A DNA stretch of 22,162 nucleotides from Solirubrobacteraceae bacterium (lineage in GTDB: Bacteria > Actinomycetota > Thermoleophilia > Solirubrobacterales > Solirubrobacteraceae), in contig JAICUS010000023.1 of NCBI GenBank assembly GCA_025935735.1, positions 1 to 22,162 on the forward strand, given 5' to 3'. The notes beneath the pieces are model-generated. The model saw nothing but the letters and a program-made list of their open reading frames with translations. It was not told where the DNA came from and searched no databases. The position numbers and the translations under genes were made by a program. Each line of letters opens with the position of its first letter. The first letter of the stretch is position 1. Below are positions 1 to 7,287 of this stretch, piece after piece.

Positions 1-1185
1 GACGAGGTCCTCGACCGAGATGCGCTCGTCGGAGATGTGCGAGAGGCCGGTGGTGCCGGGGCCGTAGACCAGCGAGTTCGTGATCCCCGCGCGGTGGACG
101 ACGAACCGCTGGTCGTCGCTGCCGGCGGAGATGAGGATCTTCGGCTCCAGGCCGAGCCGCCGCACCGCGCGGCACGCCGCCTGCACGACGGGCTCCTCGG
201 TCGAGACGAGCGTCGGCTCGGTCGAGTACGTCTCGCGGTACTCGTGCGGGATGCCGTCCAGCGGCGCGAGCAGCTCGCGGCGCGCCGCGTCGAGGTCCTC
301 GCCGGGCAGCAGGCGGCGGTTGAACGTCACCGTGCAGCGGTCGGGGACGATGTTCGTCGCCGCGCCGCCCCGGATCGTGTCGAAGGACAGCGTCGAGTGG
401 ATCGACTCGGGCGGGGTGACGCCGAGTTCGGTGATCCGCTCGTCCAGCCGCGGGCGCAGCTCGGCGTCGAGGCGGGCGAGGTAGCGGGCCATCGCCTCCA
501 CGGCGTTGACCCCGAGCCGCGGCGAGGAGCCGTGGGCCTGCTTGCCGAACAGCGTGATCTCGCCCCAGATCGCGCCCTTGTGGCCGATGCCCACGCCGTC
601 GGGCCCGAACGGCTCGGTGATGATCACGGCGTCCGCGCCGTCGAGGCGGCCCTGCTCGACCAGGAACCCCATCCCGGCGTTGTCGACGCCCACCGTCTCC
701 TCGTCCGGCACCGCGCTGTGCACGATCGTCCCGGCCCACTCAGTCGTGCGCCGCAGCGCCTCGACCGCGATCACCTGGGCGGCCAGGCCGCTCTTCATGT
801 CCGCCGCGCCGCGGCCGTAGATCCAGCCGTCCGCCGGCTCGCCGCCGAACGGGTCGCGCGTCCAGTCGTTGCCCACCGGGACGACGTCGTAGTGGCCGTT
901 GAGGTGGATCGTCGGCCCGTCGCCGTTCGCCAGCGTGGCCAGCAGGTTGGGCCGCGGCCGCCCCTGCGCGTGGGGCGCGAGCTCCTCCAGGCGCTCCGCC
1001 GGCACCCGCAGGATCTCGGTCGAGTAGCCGAGCCCGTCGAGCGTTTCGCGCAACGCCGCGCAGAAGTCCTCGTAGCCGTCGCCCGGCGGGTTGACTGTCG
1101 GGATGCGGATCAGCCGCTGCAGCAGCGCGACCAGCTCGCCGCTCAGTTCGTCGACCGCCGCCTCGATGTCAGTCGCTTGGCTCAT
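1..1185 (-). CDS. M20 family metallopeptidase (ArgE/DapE-like), 3' end cut by window
   Basis: Zinc-dependent amidohydrolase/deacylase of the M20 family; the visible part is 395 residues and runs off the left edge without a stop. I translated it by hand from ATG 1185. Landmarks: NGHYDVVP around residues 96-103 (zinc His98 and catalytic Asp100), YGRGAADMKSG around 123-133 (bridging Asp129), PDEET at 160-164 (general base and zinc-ligand Glu pair), ITEP near 189-192, and near the edge SAGSDDQRF followed by GTTGLSHISDE with the last zinc His. The start is supported by AGGA about 9 nt upstream of the ATG. Family members remove acyl groups from amino acids (acetylornithine, succinyl-diaminopimelate, N-carbamoyl or N-acyl compounds); the substrate cannot be read from sequence. 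Almost complete by family length. It is divergent from the small gene at 1203 with only 17 bp between them, so its promoter must overlap that gene. Confidence 0.93.
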   Translation of the reverse strand, partial: MSQATDIEAAVDELSGELVALLQRLIRIPTVNPPGDGYEDFCAALRETLDGLGYSTEILRVPAERLEELAPHAQGRPRPNLLATLANGDGPTIHLNGHYDVVPVGNDWTRDPFGGEPADGWIYGRGAADMKSGLAAQVIAVEALRRTTEWAGTIVHSAVPDEETVGVDNAGMGFLVEQGRLDGADAVIITEPFGPDGVGIGHKGAIWGEITLFGKQAHGSSPRLGVNAVEAMARYLARLDAELRPRLDERITELGVTPPESIHSTLSFDTIRGGAATNIVPDRCTVTFNRRLLPGEDLDAARRELLAPLDGIPHEYRETYSTEPTLVSTEEPVVQAACRAVRRLGLEPKILISAGSDDQRFVVHRAGITNSLVYGPGTTGLSHISDERISVEDLV

Positions 1186-1214
1186 CGGGTAGTCCTCACA
1201 GCATGCCGATGAGC
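1180..1214. repeat. Inverted repeat spanning two divergent starts
   Basis: GCTCATCGG (1180-1188) and CCGATGAGC (1206-1214) form a perfect 9-bp inverted repeat around a 17-bp centre. Both arms contain an ATGAGC start: ATG 1185 of the M20 gene and ATG 1209 inside the first codons of the small plus-strand gene. The symmetry may be an operator for both genes or may simply reflect similar translation-initiation regions. Confidence 0.5.
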
Positions 1215-1625
1215 ACCGAAGAGCTGGAGCGCCACCTGCTCAACGACCTGCAGACGCTGGGCGACATGGCCGCCGACGAATCCTTTCACCGCGAGCTCTA
1301 CCGGGCGCTGGCCGGCACACGCTGGTTCCTGGACGACGACGGCGGCCACGTCTCGCTGAGCTGGCGGCGCGCCGAGGAGGCGGTCAACACCCTGCGCTCC
1401 GAGCACGGCCGCGAGCCGCTCGCGCTCGCCCAGACCGGCGGCGAGGGCGAGGTGGCCGGCCGGGTCGCCGGCGCGCTGGACCAGCTCGGCTGGCACGCCC
1501 GCCCGGCGGTGGCCGGCCACGACGACGCCCGCGTGGACGCCGAGCCCGAGCGCCCGCACGGCGCGACCGAGCCGCCCGAGTGGCGCCGTCAGGCCGACGA
1601 GGAAGCCGAGCGCAACCGGCGCTGA
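1203..1625 (+). CDS. Small acidic protein of unknown function
   Basis: A 140-residue cytoplasmic-looking protein with no signal peptide or membrane segment. I do not recognise the family. The N-terminal half (about residues 5-85) looks like a folded helical domain with ELERHLLNDLQTLGDMAAD, a FLDDDGGHVSLSW segment and a conserved-looking AEEAVNTLRSEHG. The C-terminal 45 residues are charged, rich in Glu, Arg and Pro, and probably disordered. Codon third positions are almost all G or C, as in neighbouring genes, which supports real coding. The start may be ATG 1203 or ATG 1209; neither has a clear Shine-Dalgarno. The 3' end overlaps the convergent hydrolase by 37 bp. Confidence 0.7.
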   Translation: MPMSTEELERHLLNDLQTLGDMAADESFHRELYRALAGTRWFLDDDGGHVSLSWRRAEEAVNTLRSEHGREPLALAQTGGEGEVAGRVAGALDQLGWHARPAVAGHDDARVDAEPERPHGATEPPEWRRQADEEAERNRR

Positions 1626-2464
1626 GCCTGCTCGAAGTCGCCGATCGCGTGCGCGAGCGCGTCCGGGGCGTCGACCGGCACCCACGTCTTCGCCCCGCGC
1701 ATGACGGCGAGCGTCGCATCGGGGAAGTCGGCCGCGAGCCGCTCGGCCTGGGCGAGCGGGAAGAACTCGCACGTGTCGCCCCAGACCAGCAGAACGGGCT
1801 TGTCGAAGCGCGGGATCGCCGCGGCCGCGTCGAGCATCAGCTGCGGGTGGAAGCCGGCCATCGCGGCGACGAGGTCGCCTGAGACGCGCTTGTCGCCCGC
1901 TCCGGGAGCGAAGAACGACTCCATGCGCTGGTCGTCCAGCCCGCGCGCGGCGGCGCCCGTCGCGACCTTGCGGCGCCCGGCGGCCGAGCGGGCCTGCCGC
2001 CGCAGCCCTGCCTCCGCGACCCGGGGCAGCCGCCGGCAGACCGCCGCCGCCTTTCGCAGCCCATCCGGCGGGAACTGGTCGTAGCTCTCGCAGTTGGTCA
2101 GGACGAGCCGGCCGATCCGGTGCAGCGCGGGATGCTCCGTGGCCAGCGACAGCAGGAGCAGCCCACCGGCCGTGTCGTTGGCCACCACCGTGGCGTCGTC
2201 GAGGTCGAGCAGCTCGAGGCAGTCGAGCATCAGCCGGGCCAGCGACGTGGCCGAGCGGTCGGCGCCCGGGTCCAGCGGCCAGGGGTGCGCGCCCAGCGGC
2301 AGGTCGACCGTGATGCAGCGGTAGCGGTCGTCGAGTGCGGCGACGACGTCCCGCCACAGGTCGCCGTTGGCCAGCGCGCCGGCGAAGAAGACGAGCGGCG
2401 GCCCTTCGCCCGAGGAGCGCCAGGCGAGCGGGCCAAGTCGTGTCTGAAGGCGTTGACATTCCAT
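1589..2464 (-). CDS. Alpha/beta-hydrolase with Asp nucleophile (haloalkane dehalogenase-like)
   Basis: A 291-residue alpha/beta-hydrolase fold protein. The oxyanion-hole strand is PLVFFAGALANGDLW (residues 23-37). The nucleophile elbow reads VVANDTAGG (93-101), giving Asp97 in place of the usual Ser, as in haloalkane dehalogenases and epoxide hydrolases. A late acidic loop follows LLVWGDTCEFFP (225-236). Where the catalytic His is expected the sequence is RGAKTWVPVDAP (256-267), so no His is present. The start ATG is supported by the promoter at 2473-2502, which places the transcription start within about a base of it (leaderless mRNA), and by a good family N-terminus. It lies 34 bp behind the TetR gene with a tandem operator between them, so it is the most likely direct target of that regulator. 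Its substrate is unknown. Confidence 0.85.
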   Translation of the reverse strand: MECQRLQTRLGPLAWRSSGEGPPLVFFAGALANGDLWRDVVAALDDRYRCITVDLPLGAHPWPLDPGADRSATSLARLMLDCLELLDLDDATVVANDTAGGLLLLSLATEHPALHRIGRLVLTNCESYDQFPPDGLRKAAAVCRRLPRVAEAGLRRQARSAAGRRKVATGAAARGLDDQRMESFFAPGAGDKRVSGDLVAAMAGFHPQLMLDAAAAIPRFDKPVLLVWGDTCEFFPLAQAERLAADFPDATLAVMRGAKTWVPVDAPDALAHAIGDFEQAQRRLRSASSSA

Positions 2465-2489
2465 TGGTATGGAACATACCGACGGTATG
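2457..2489. promoter_or_regulatory. Tandem TetR-type operator, four alternating half-sites
   Basis: Four 6-bp half-sites sit exactly 9 bp apart in alternating orientation: CATTCC (2457), GGTATG (2466), CATACC (2475) and GGTATG (2484). They form two dyads, CATTCCATTGGTATG (2457-2471) and CATACCGACGGTATG (2475-2489), with centres 18 bp apart. The second extends to ACATACCG/CGGTATGT (2474-2490), a perfect 8-bp repeat around one base. One dyad covers the -10 box and spacer, the other the start codon. The site lies directly behind a TetR family gene. Binding by that protein is inferred. Confidence 0.75.
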
Positions 2490-2502
2490 TCCCTGTTGTC
2501 AA
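2473..2502 (-). promoter_or_regulatory. Sigma70-like promoter for the alpha/beta-hydrolase, leaderless
   Basis: On the minus strand TTGACA (2502-2497) is a perfect -35 box, followed 18 bp later by TATGTT (2478-2473) as a -10 box. The ATG at 2464 begins 8 nt after the -10, so transcription should start at or next to the start codon. The TGA stop of the upstream TetR gene (2501-2499) is embedded in the -35 box. The TetR-type operator overlaps the spacer and the -10, as expected for repression. Confidence 0.7.
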
Positions 2503-3092
2503 CGCGCCGTGTCCGGCGCCAGACCGTGCAACATCGCGTCGAGCGCCGCCCCCAGCGTCGCCCGCGCCGCGTCGGGATCGCCGGAGCGGGCGATGATCAG
2601 CCCGCCCTGCAGCGCGAGGCCGGCCACGAAGTGCGCCAGGACGTCGGGATCGAGGTCGACGATGTCGCCCGTCACCATCGCTCCGGCGAGGAACGCCCGC
2701 AGGGCGTCGTGCGCGGCCTGGTGGCCCGGGACCTCGGCGTCCAGGCCGAGCAGCGCGGGCCCGTCGACCAGGGTGATCCGGCGAATCTCGGGGTCGAGCG
2801 CGGCGTCGAGATAGGCGTTGAGCTGGACGGCGATCCGGTCGATCGGCGCCGCCTCGGGGTCGTCGGCGGCCGCCACGCGCGCCAGTGCGTCCAGCTCGAC
2901 CTCGGCGTGCACGGCCCGGAACAGTGCCTCCTTGCCGGCGAAGTGGTGGTACACCGCGCCCTTGGTCACGCCGGCCGCGGCGGCGATCTCGTCCACCGAC
3001 GCCTGCGCGTACCCCTTGGCGCCGAACGCGGCCCGCGCCGCGTCCAGCACCGCGCGCCGCGTGGCCTCGACGTGCTGCGAGCGCAGGCTCAC
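2499..3092 (-). CDS. TetR family transcriptional regulator
   Basis: A 197-residue repressor of the usual TetR length. The N-terminal helix-turn-helix is around residues 12-58: RRAVLDAARAAFGAKGY, then SVDEIAAAAGVTKGAVYHHF (32-51) and GKEALF. The C-terminal two-thirds is a helical ligand-binding and dimerisation domain whose ligand cannot be predicted. The GTG start (3092-3090) directly follows the TAG stop of the aldehyde dehydrogenase gene with no gap, so translation is probably coupled and no separate Shine-Dalgarno is visible. As the last gene of the hyuAB operon it may sense a pathway metabolite. Its stop codon overlaps the -35 box of the hydrolase promoter, and the tandem operator just beyond is its probable binding site. 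I saw no similar site in front of hyuA, so it may control only the hydrolase. Confidence 0.93.
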   Translation of the reverse strand: MSLRSQHVEATRRAVLDAARAAFGAKGYAQASVDEIAAAAGVTKGAVYHHFAGKEALFRAVHAEVELDALARVAAADDPEAAPIDRIAVQLNAYLDAALDPEIRRITLVDGPALLGLDAEVPGHQAAHDALRAFLAGAMVTGDIVDLDPDVLAHFVAGLALQGGLIIARSGDPDAARATLGAALDAMLHGLAPDTAR

Positions 3093-4457
3093 CTAGAGGG
3101 CCACGCAGACGTTCTTGACCTGGGAGTAGGCGAGCAGGGCCTCGATCCCCTTGCCGCGGCCGTAGCCGGAGCGGCCCATGCCGCCGAACGGCAGCTCGAC
3201 GCCGCCGCCGACCCCGTAGCCGTTGACGAACACCTGGCCGGCGCGGATGCCGGCGGCCGTGCGGTGCGCGCGGGCGAGGTCGCGGGTCCAGATGCCCGCC
3301 ACAAGGCCGTACGGGGTGGCGTTGGCCAGCTCCACCGCCTCGCGGTCGCCGTCGAACGGCAGCGCGCACAGGACGGGGCCGAAGACCTCCTCCTGGAAGA
3401 TCTCCCACTCCGGCCGCACGTCGGTCACCAGCGTCGGCTGGAGGTAGAGGCCGCCGGTGTGCTCGCCGCCGGTGACCACGGTGGCGCCGGCCTCGCGGGC
3501 GGCGGCGAGCATGCCCAGGGCGCGCTCGAGCTGGCGCTCGGAGATCAGCGGGCCGAGTTGCGGGTCCTCGATCCCGGGGCCGACGGTCACGGACTCCAGC
3601 GCGTCGCGCACCCGGGCGATCGCCTCGTCGTGGATCGCGCGCTCGACCAGCAGCCGCGTGCCGGCCGAGCAGCTCTGGCCGGCGTTCTGGATGAGCGCGC
3701 CGACCACCACCGGCACGGCCACGTCCAGGTCGGCGTCGGCGAACAGGACGTTGGGCGACTTGCCGCCGAGCTCGAGCTCCAGCGGCGCCAGCCGCCGCGC
3801 GCAGGCCTGCGCCACCAGCGCGCCGGTGGCGGCGGAGCCGACGAACGTGACGTGATCGACGGCCGGGTGCTCGACCAGCGCCGCGCCGACCTCCCCAGCC
3901 CCGGTGGCGATCTGCAGCATCCCCGCCGGGACGCCCGCCTCGAACGCCAGGTCCGCGAAGCGCAGCGGCGTGAGCGAGGCCAGCTCGGACGGCTTGAGGA
4001 CCACCGCGTTCCCCGCGGCCAGCGCCGGCGCGGCGCAGCGCGCCGTCACCTGCAGCGGGTAGTTCCACGGGATGATCTGGGCGCACACGCCCCACGGCTC
4101 GCGCACCGTGTAGTCGTGGAAGCCCGGGCCGAGCGGGATCGTCCGGCCCTCCAGGCGCTCGATCGAGCCGGCGTAGTAGTCCAGGTAGCGCACGCTGGCG
4201 GCGACGTCCCCGCGCGCCTGCGAGAGCGGCTTGCCGGTGTCGCGGCACTCGAGCTCGGCCAGCGCCTCCGCCTCGCCCTCGATGCGGCGGGCGAGCCGGG
4301 TGAGCGCCCCGGCCCGCACGACGGGCGTCCGCCAGTCGTGCTCGGCGTCCAGCGCGTACCGCGCGGCCGTCACCAGCTCGGCCACCTCCGCGGCCGTCGT
4401 CTCGGGGAGGACGGCGATCTGGTGGCCGGTCGACGGGTCGATGGCCGTGAAGCTCAC
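3093..4457 (-). CDS. NAD(P)-dependent aldehyde dehydrogenase
   Basis: A 454-residue member of the aldehyde dehydrogenase superfamily, oxidising an aldehyde to a carboxylic acid with NAD(P)+. Visible landmarks: IIPWNYPL with Asn132, KPSE with Lys155, the Rossmann turn FVGSAATG (205-212), LELGGKSPN with general base Glu229, NAGQSCSAGTR with nucleophile Cys263, EEVFGPV (356-362) and PFGGMGRSG near the C-terminus. The protein is some 30 residues shorter at the N-terminus than typical 480-500-residue members, but begins properly with a DPSTG motif. The GTG start at 4457 overlaps the SDR stop by 4 bp (GTGA). An open frame continues upstream antisense to the SDR catalytic region, so a longer start is rejected. 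It resembles betaine/aminobutyraldehyde dehydrogenases in general pattern; the substrate is not assignable. Confidence 0.95.
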   Translation of the reverse strand: MSFTAIDPSTGHQIAVLPETTAAEVAELVTAARYALDAEHDWRTPVVRAGALTRLARRIEGEAEALAELECRDTGKPLSQARGDVAASVRYLDYYAGSIERLEGRTIPLGPGFHDYTVREPWGVCAQIIPWNYPLQVTARCAAPALAAGNAVVLKPSELASLTPLRFADLAFEAGVPAGMLQIATGAGEVGAALVEHPAVDHVTFVGSAATGALVAQACARRLAPLELELGGKSPNVLFADADLDVAVPVVVGALIQNAGQSCSAGTRLLVERAIHDEAIARVRDALESVTVGPGIEDPQLGPLISERQLERALGMLAAAREAGATVVTGGEHTGGLYLQPTLVTDVRPEWEIFQEEVFGPVLCALPFDGDREAVELANATPYGLVAGIWTRDLARAHRTAAGIRAGQVFVNGYGVGGGVELPFGGMGRSGYGRGKGIEALLAYSQVKNVCVAL

Positions 4458-5164
4458 AGGTCCCGCCCGCCGTCCACGTTGAACACCGCGCCGGTCACTG
4501 CGCTCGCCTCGTCGGAGGCCAGATAGACCGCCGCCGCGGCCACGTCGTCGGGCTCGATCAGCCGGCCGAGCGGCAGCGCGTCGCCGACCGAGGCGTCGAA
4601 GCCGAACTCGCCCAGCATCCCCGTGTTCGCCGGGCCGGGGTTGATGACGTTGACCCGGATCGGCGCGAGCTCGAGCGCCAGCGCCCGCGCCAGCCCGGTG
4701 ACGCCGGACTTCGCCGCCACGTAGGCAGCGAGCCCGGCGCGTGGGCGGCGGGCGATGATCGACGCCGTCACGAGGATGCACCCGCCGGGCCGCAGGACCG
4801 GCGCGACCGCCTGGGCGCCGAGGAAGAGCGCGGTCAGGTTGACGCCGATCACCCGGTCCCACTCGTCGCGGCTGATGTCGGCCAGCGGCTTGACCTGCTG
4901 GGCCAGGCCGGCGTTGTTGTGGAACACGTCCAGGCCGCCGTAGCGCTCGACCGCGGTCTGAACGATACGCGAGAGGTCGTCCGCGTCGGTCACGTCCGCG
5001 GCCACCGGGGTGGCGTCGATGCCGTCGCACGTCTCCCGCGCCCGGGCCTCGTCGAGGTCGGCGGCGACGACCCGCGCGCCCTCGGCGGCGAAGCGCCGCG
5101 CCGTGGCGCGGCCGATGCCCGCCCCGGCGCCCGTGACCAGCGCGACCTTGCCGGCGAGCCTCAT
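4454..5164 (-). CDS. SDR family NAD(P)-dependent alcohol dehydrogenase/reductase
   Basis: A 236-residue classical short-chain dehydrogenase. The cofactor motif TGAGAGIG is at residues 11-18 and Asp36 ends beta-2, which favours NAD(H) over NADP(H). NNAG is at 83-86, the structural Asn is 109, and the catalytic set is Ser135, Tyr148 and Lys152 (YVAAK). The C-terminus ends with NVDGG. The ATG at 5164 overlaps the TGA of hyuB (ATGA), showing translational coupling. In known acetophenone catabolism an SDR (1-phenylethanol dehydrogenase) makes the ketone that a HyuAB-type carboxylase then uses. A similar role making a ketone or keto-acid here is an inference from gene order only. Confidence 0.95.
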   Translation of the reverse strand: MRLAGKVALVTGAGAGIGRATARRFAAEGARVVAADLDEARARETCDGIDATPVAADVTDADDLSRIVQTAVERYGGLDVFHNNAGLAQQVKPLADISRDEWDRVIGVNLTALFLGAQAVAPVLRPGGCILVTASIIARRPRAGLAAYVAAKSGVTGLARALALELAPIRVNVINPGPANTGMLGEFGFDASVGDALPLGRLIEPDDVAAAAVYLASDEASAVTGAVFNVDGGRDL

Positions 5165-7287
5165 AGGGCGAAGTCGCTCCAGCGCTCACCCTCGCGCGGC
5201 AGGATCTCCACCCACAGGCTCGCGGCGCAGTGCGGGCAGACGCTCTGCTCGGCCACCAGGTCCGGATGGACCTCGATGAGCGGCCCGAGATCGTCCGGTT
5301 CGAGCTCGATCGTGCCGCACAAATCGCGCCAATCCGCGCCCACCCGGCCGAGCTCCTCGCCGCACCGCGCGCAGCTCGCGACGCCGCCCGCGAACGACAG
5401 CGCGTCGCCCCACTGCCCGTCGGGAACGTGGCCCTCGCCGGAGCCGCCGCGCGGCGCGCGCATGCGCCGCCGGCGCTCCTCGCGGACCTCCTCGCGGCGG
5501 CGCCGGGTCGCCTCCGCGTCGCCCGCCACCACGCCGAACACGGCCTCGGCCCGCTCGCGCGACACGGCTCCGTCGGCCACGTCGCGCTCCACCGCCGCCG
5601 GGTCGCGCTCGATCGGGTCGCCGTAGCCGCCGCCGTTCTGCAGACGCACGTTGACGACCTCGCCGCGCTTGATCACCGCGCCCGCGGACACGCTCGGCAG
5701 CACGGAGTAGTCGCCGTCGGCGTCCTGGAGGCGCTCGATCGCCTCGCCCCGGCCCATCTGGGCGAGCACGTCTCCCCCGCGCACGAGCTCGAAGTGCGCG
5801 CACGAGCCGGGCAGGCCGCCGAAGATCCCGGTGCGGTTGGGCAGCGCGACGCCGTGGGTGGCGATCACGCCGGAGACGCTGTCGGTGTCGATCGGCGTCA
5901 TGGCGAACTCGATCCCGACGCCGCCGCGATGGCGCCCGGCGCCGCCGGAGTCCGGCACCTCGCGCCGCCACAGGTACAGCAGCGGCTGGCCGACCTCCTG
6001 CTGCTCGACGTCCTCGGTCCCGCCGCCGAGGATGACCATCGCGCCGCCGGAGTCCACGCCGTCGCGGTCGATGAACGCCGGCCCGCCCCACAGCAGCGAG
6101 TCCAGGTACATGGCGGCGAACGGCTCGCCGTACTGGTTCAGGCCGCCGAACTGCGCGAGCTGCCACGAGCCGTCGCCCGGACCGAACGCCAGGTCGCGGT
6201 GCTCGTCGGAGAACGACACCATCTTGGCGATGCAGCCCGCGGCGGCGTTCATCGCCACCCAGTTCGCGCCGGCCGCGCCGCCGGACACCGGCGCCGGCTC
6301 GACCGCGGTCACGCACAGCCCGTCCTCGGCCACCACCTCCACCGGGCGCATCAGCCCGTGGTTCCAGGGCACGCGCGAGCCGAACAGGCAGAGCATCAGC
6401 GTCGCCACCGCGCCCACGGTGCCCGCGCGGGTGGCCATGCCGTAGGCGGGCGACTGCTCGTCGGAGCCGTTGTAGTCGAACACCAGCCGGTCGCCGGCCT
6501 TGCTCATCCGGCAGTGGACCTTCACCAGCTCCGAGGAGCCCTCCCCCGCCGGCCGGTCCAGGTAGGACTCGTGCTCGAACGTGCCGTCGGGCAGCGTGCG
6601 CAGGAGGTCACGCAGGCCCTGCTCGGACGTCTCGATCGCCTGGCCCATCACGTTGCGCACCGTGTCGGCGCCGTAGCGGTCGCACAGCTCGGTCATCCGC
6701 TCGGCGGCCACCTTCAGCCCGGCCAGGAACGCCGTGAAGTCGTTGGACACCGTGAACGGCATCCGCGAGTTGGCGATGACGATGTCCCACAGCTCGCGGT
6801 TCGTCTCGCCCTTGCGCACGATCCGCCCGGGCGGGATGCGCAGGCCCTCGGCGTAGACCTCGGTGGCCGTCGGGCACCAGGAGCCGGCGTCGGTACCGCC
6901 CAGGTCGACCTGGTGGGCCATGCAGCCGATCCACGAGATCAGCTCGCCGTCGTGGAAGAACGGCGCGCAGAACTGGACGTCGTTCTGGTGCTCGGCCGCC
7001 AGGTAGGGGTCGTTGATGATGAAGACGTCGCCCTCGGCGATGTCGTCGAAGCGCGCCAGGAACTCGCGGATCGCCATGTAGCCCGTGTAGATCGGGACGA
7101 GCAGGTAGACGCCGATCACCGCCATCTCGCCCTCGGCGGTGTAGAGGCCGAAGTTGTAGTCGGTGGCGTGGACCACGGGCGACCCGGACACGTGGATCAT
7201 CGTGGCCGAGCCCTCCTCGTTGATCGACCACAGCTTGTGGCGGATCACCTCGAAGGTCACGGGGTCGACGGTCTGGGTGACGGTCAT
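5161..7287 (-). CDS. hyuB: Hydantoinase B/oxoprolinase family subunit fused to acetone carboxylase gamma-like domain
   Basis: A 708-residue protein. Residues 1 to about 590 are a complete HyuB-type subunit: [19 protein letters not shown] at the N-terminus, [40 protein letters not shown] and the usual end [12 protein letters not shown]. After a charged Arg/Glu-rich linker the last about 75 residues hold two metal-binding knuckles, CARC (639-642) and CPHC (684-687), with a WRDLC segment between and a [15 protein letters not shown] tail. This layout matches the small zinc-bearing gamma subunit of acetone carboxylase (normally a separate gene). HyuA/HyuB families cover hydantoinases, 5-oxoprolinases and ATP-dependent acetone or acetophenone carboxylases; the extension points to the carboxylase group. 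The ATG at 7287 overlaps the hyuA stop (ATGA). Confidence 0.9.
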   Translation of the reverse strand: MTVTQTVDPVTFEVIRHKLWSINEEGSATMIHVSGSPVVHATDYNFGLYTAEGEMAVIGVYLLVPIYTGYMAIREFLARFDDIAEGDVFIINDPYLAAEHQNDVQFCAPFFHDGELISWIGCMAHQVDLGGTDAGSWCPTATEVYAEGLRIPPGRIVRKGETNRELWDIVIANSRMPFTVSNDFTAFLAGLKVAAERMTELCDRYGADTVRNVMGQAIETSEQGLRDLLRTLPDGTFEHESYLDRPAGEGSSELVKVHCRMSKAGDRLVFDYNGSDEQSPAYGMATRAGTVGAVATLMLCLFGSRVPWNHGLMRPVEVVAEDGLCVTAVEPAPVSGGAAGANWVAMNAAAGCIAKMVSFSDEHRDLAFGPGDGSWQLAQFGGLNQYGEPFAAMYLDSLLWGGPAFIDRDGVDSGGAMVILGGGTEDVEQQEVGQPLLYLWRREVPDSGGAGRHRGGVGIEFAMTPIDTDSVSGVIATHGVALPNRTGIFGGLPGSCAHFELVRGGDVLAQMGRGEAIERLQDADGDYSVLPSVSAGAVIKRGEVVNVRLQNGGGYGDPIERDPAAVERDVADGAVSRERAEAVFGVVAGDAEATRRRREEVREERRRRMRAPRGGSGEGHVPDGQWGDALSFAGGVASCARCGEELGRVGADWRDLCGTIELEPDDLGPLIEVHPDLVAEQSVCPHCAASLWVEILPREGERWSDFAL

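Noticed and set aside
2452..2503. GTTGACA (2452-2458) and TGTCAAC (2497-2503) as facing -35 boxes of two promoters
   Set aside because: Only the minus-strand copy has a -10 at the right distance. On the plus strand the expected -10 place reads ATACCG, and no plus-strand gene follows.
2469..4526. A 685-codon plus-strand open frame opposite TetR and aldehyde dehydrogenase
   Set aside because: Both minus-strand genes have complete family motifs, and the plus frame has only Arg/Gly/Val/His-rich shadow sequence.
4454..5189. A longer aldehyde dehydrogenase start reaching through the SDR gene
   Set aside because: The extra frame lies wholly within the SDR coding region and has no dehydrogenase-like sequence; GTG 4457 with the GTGA overlap gives the expected start.
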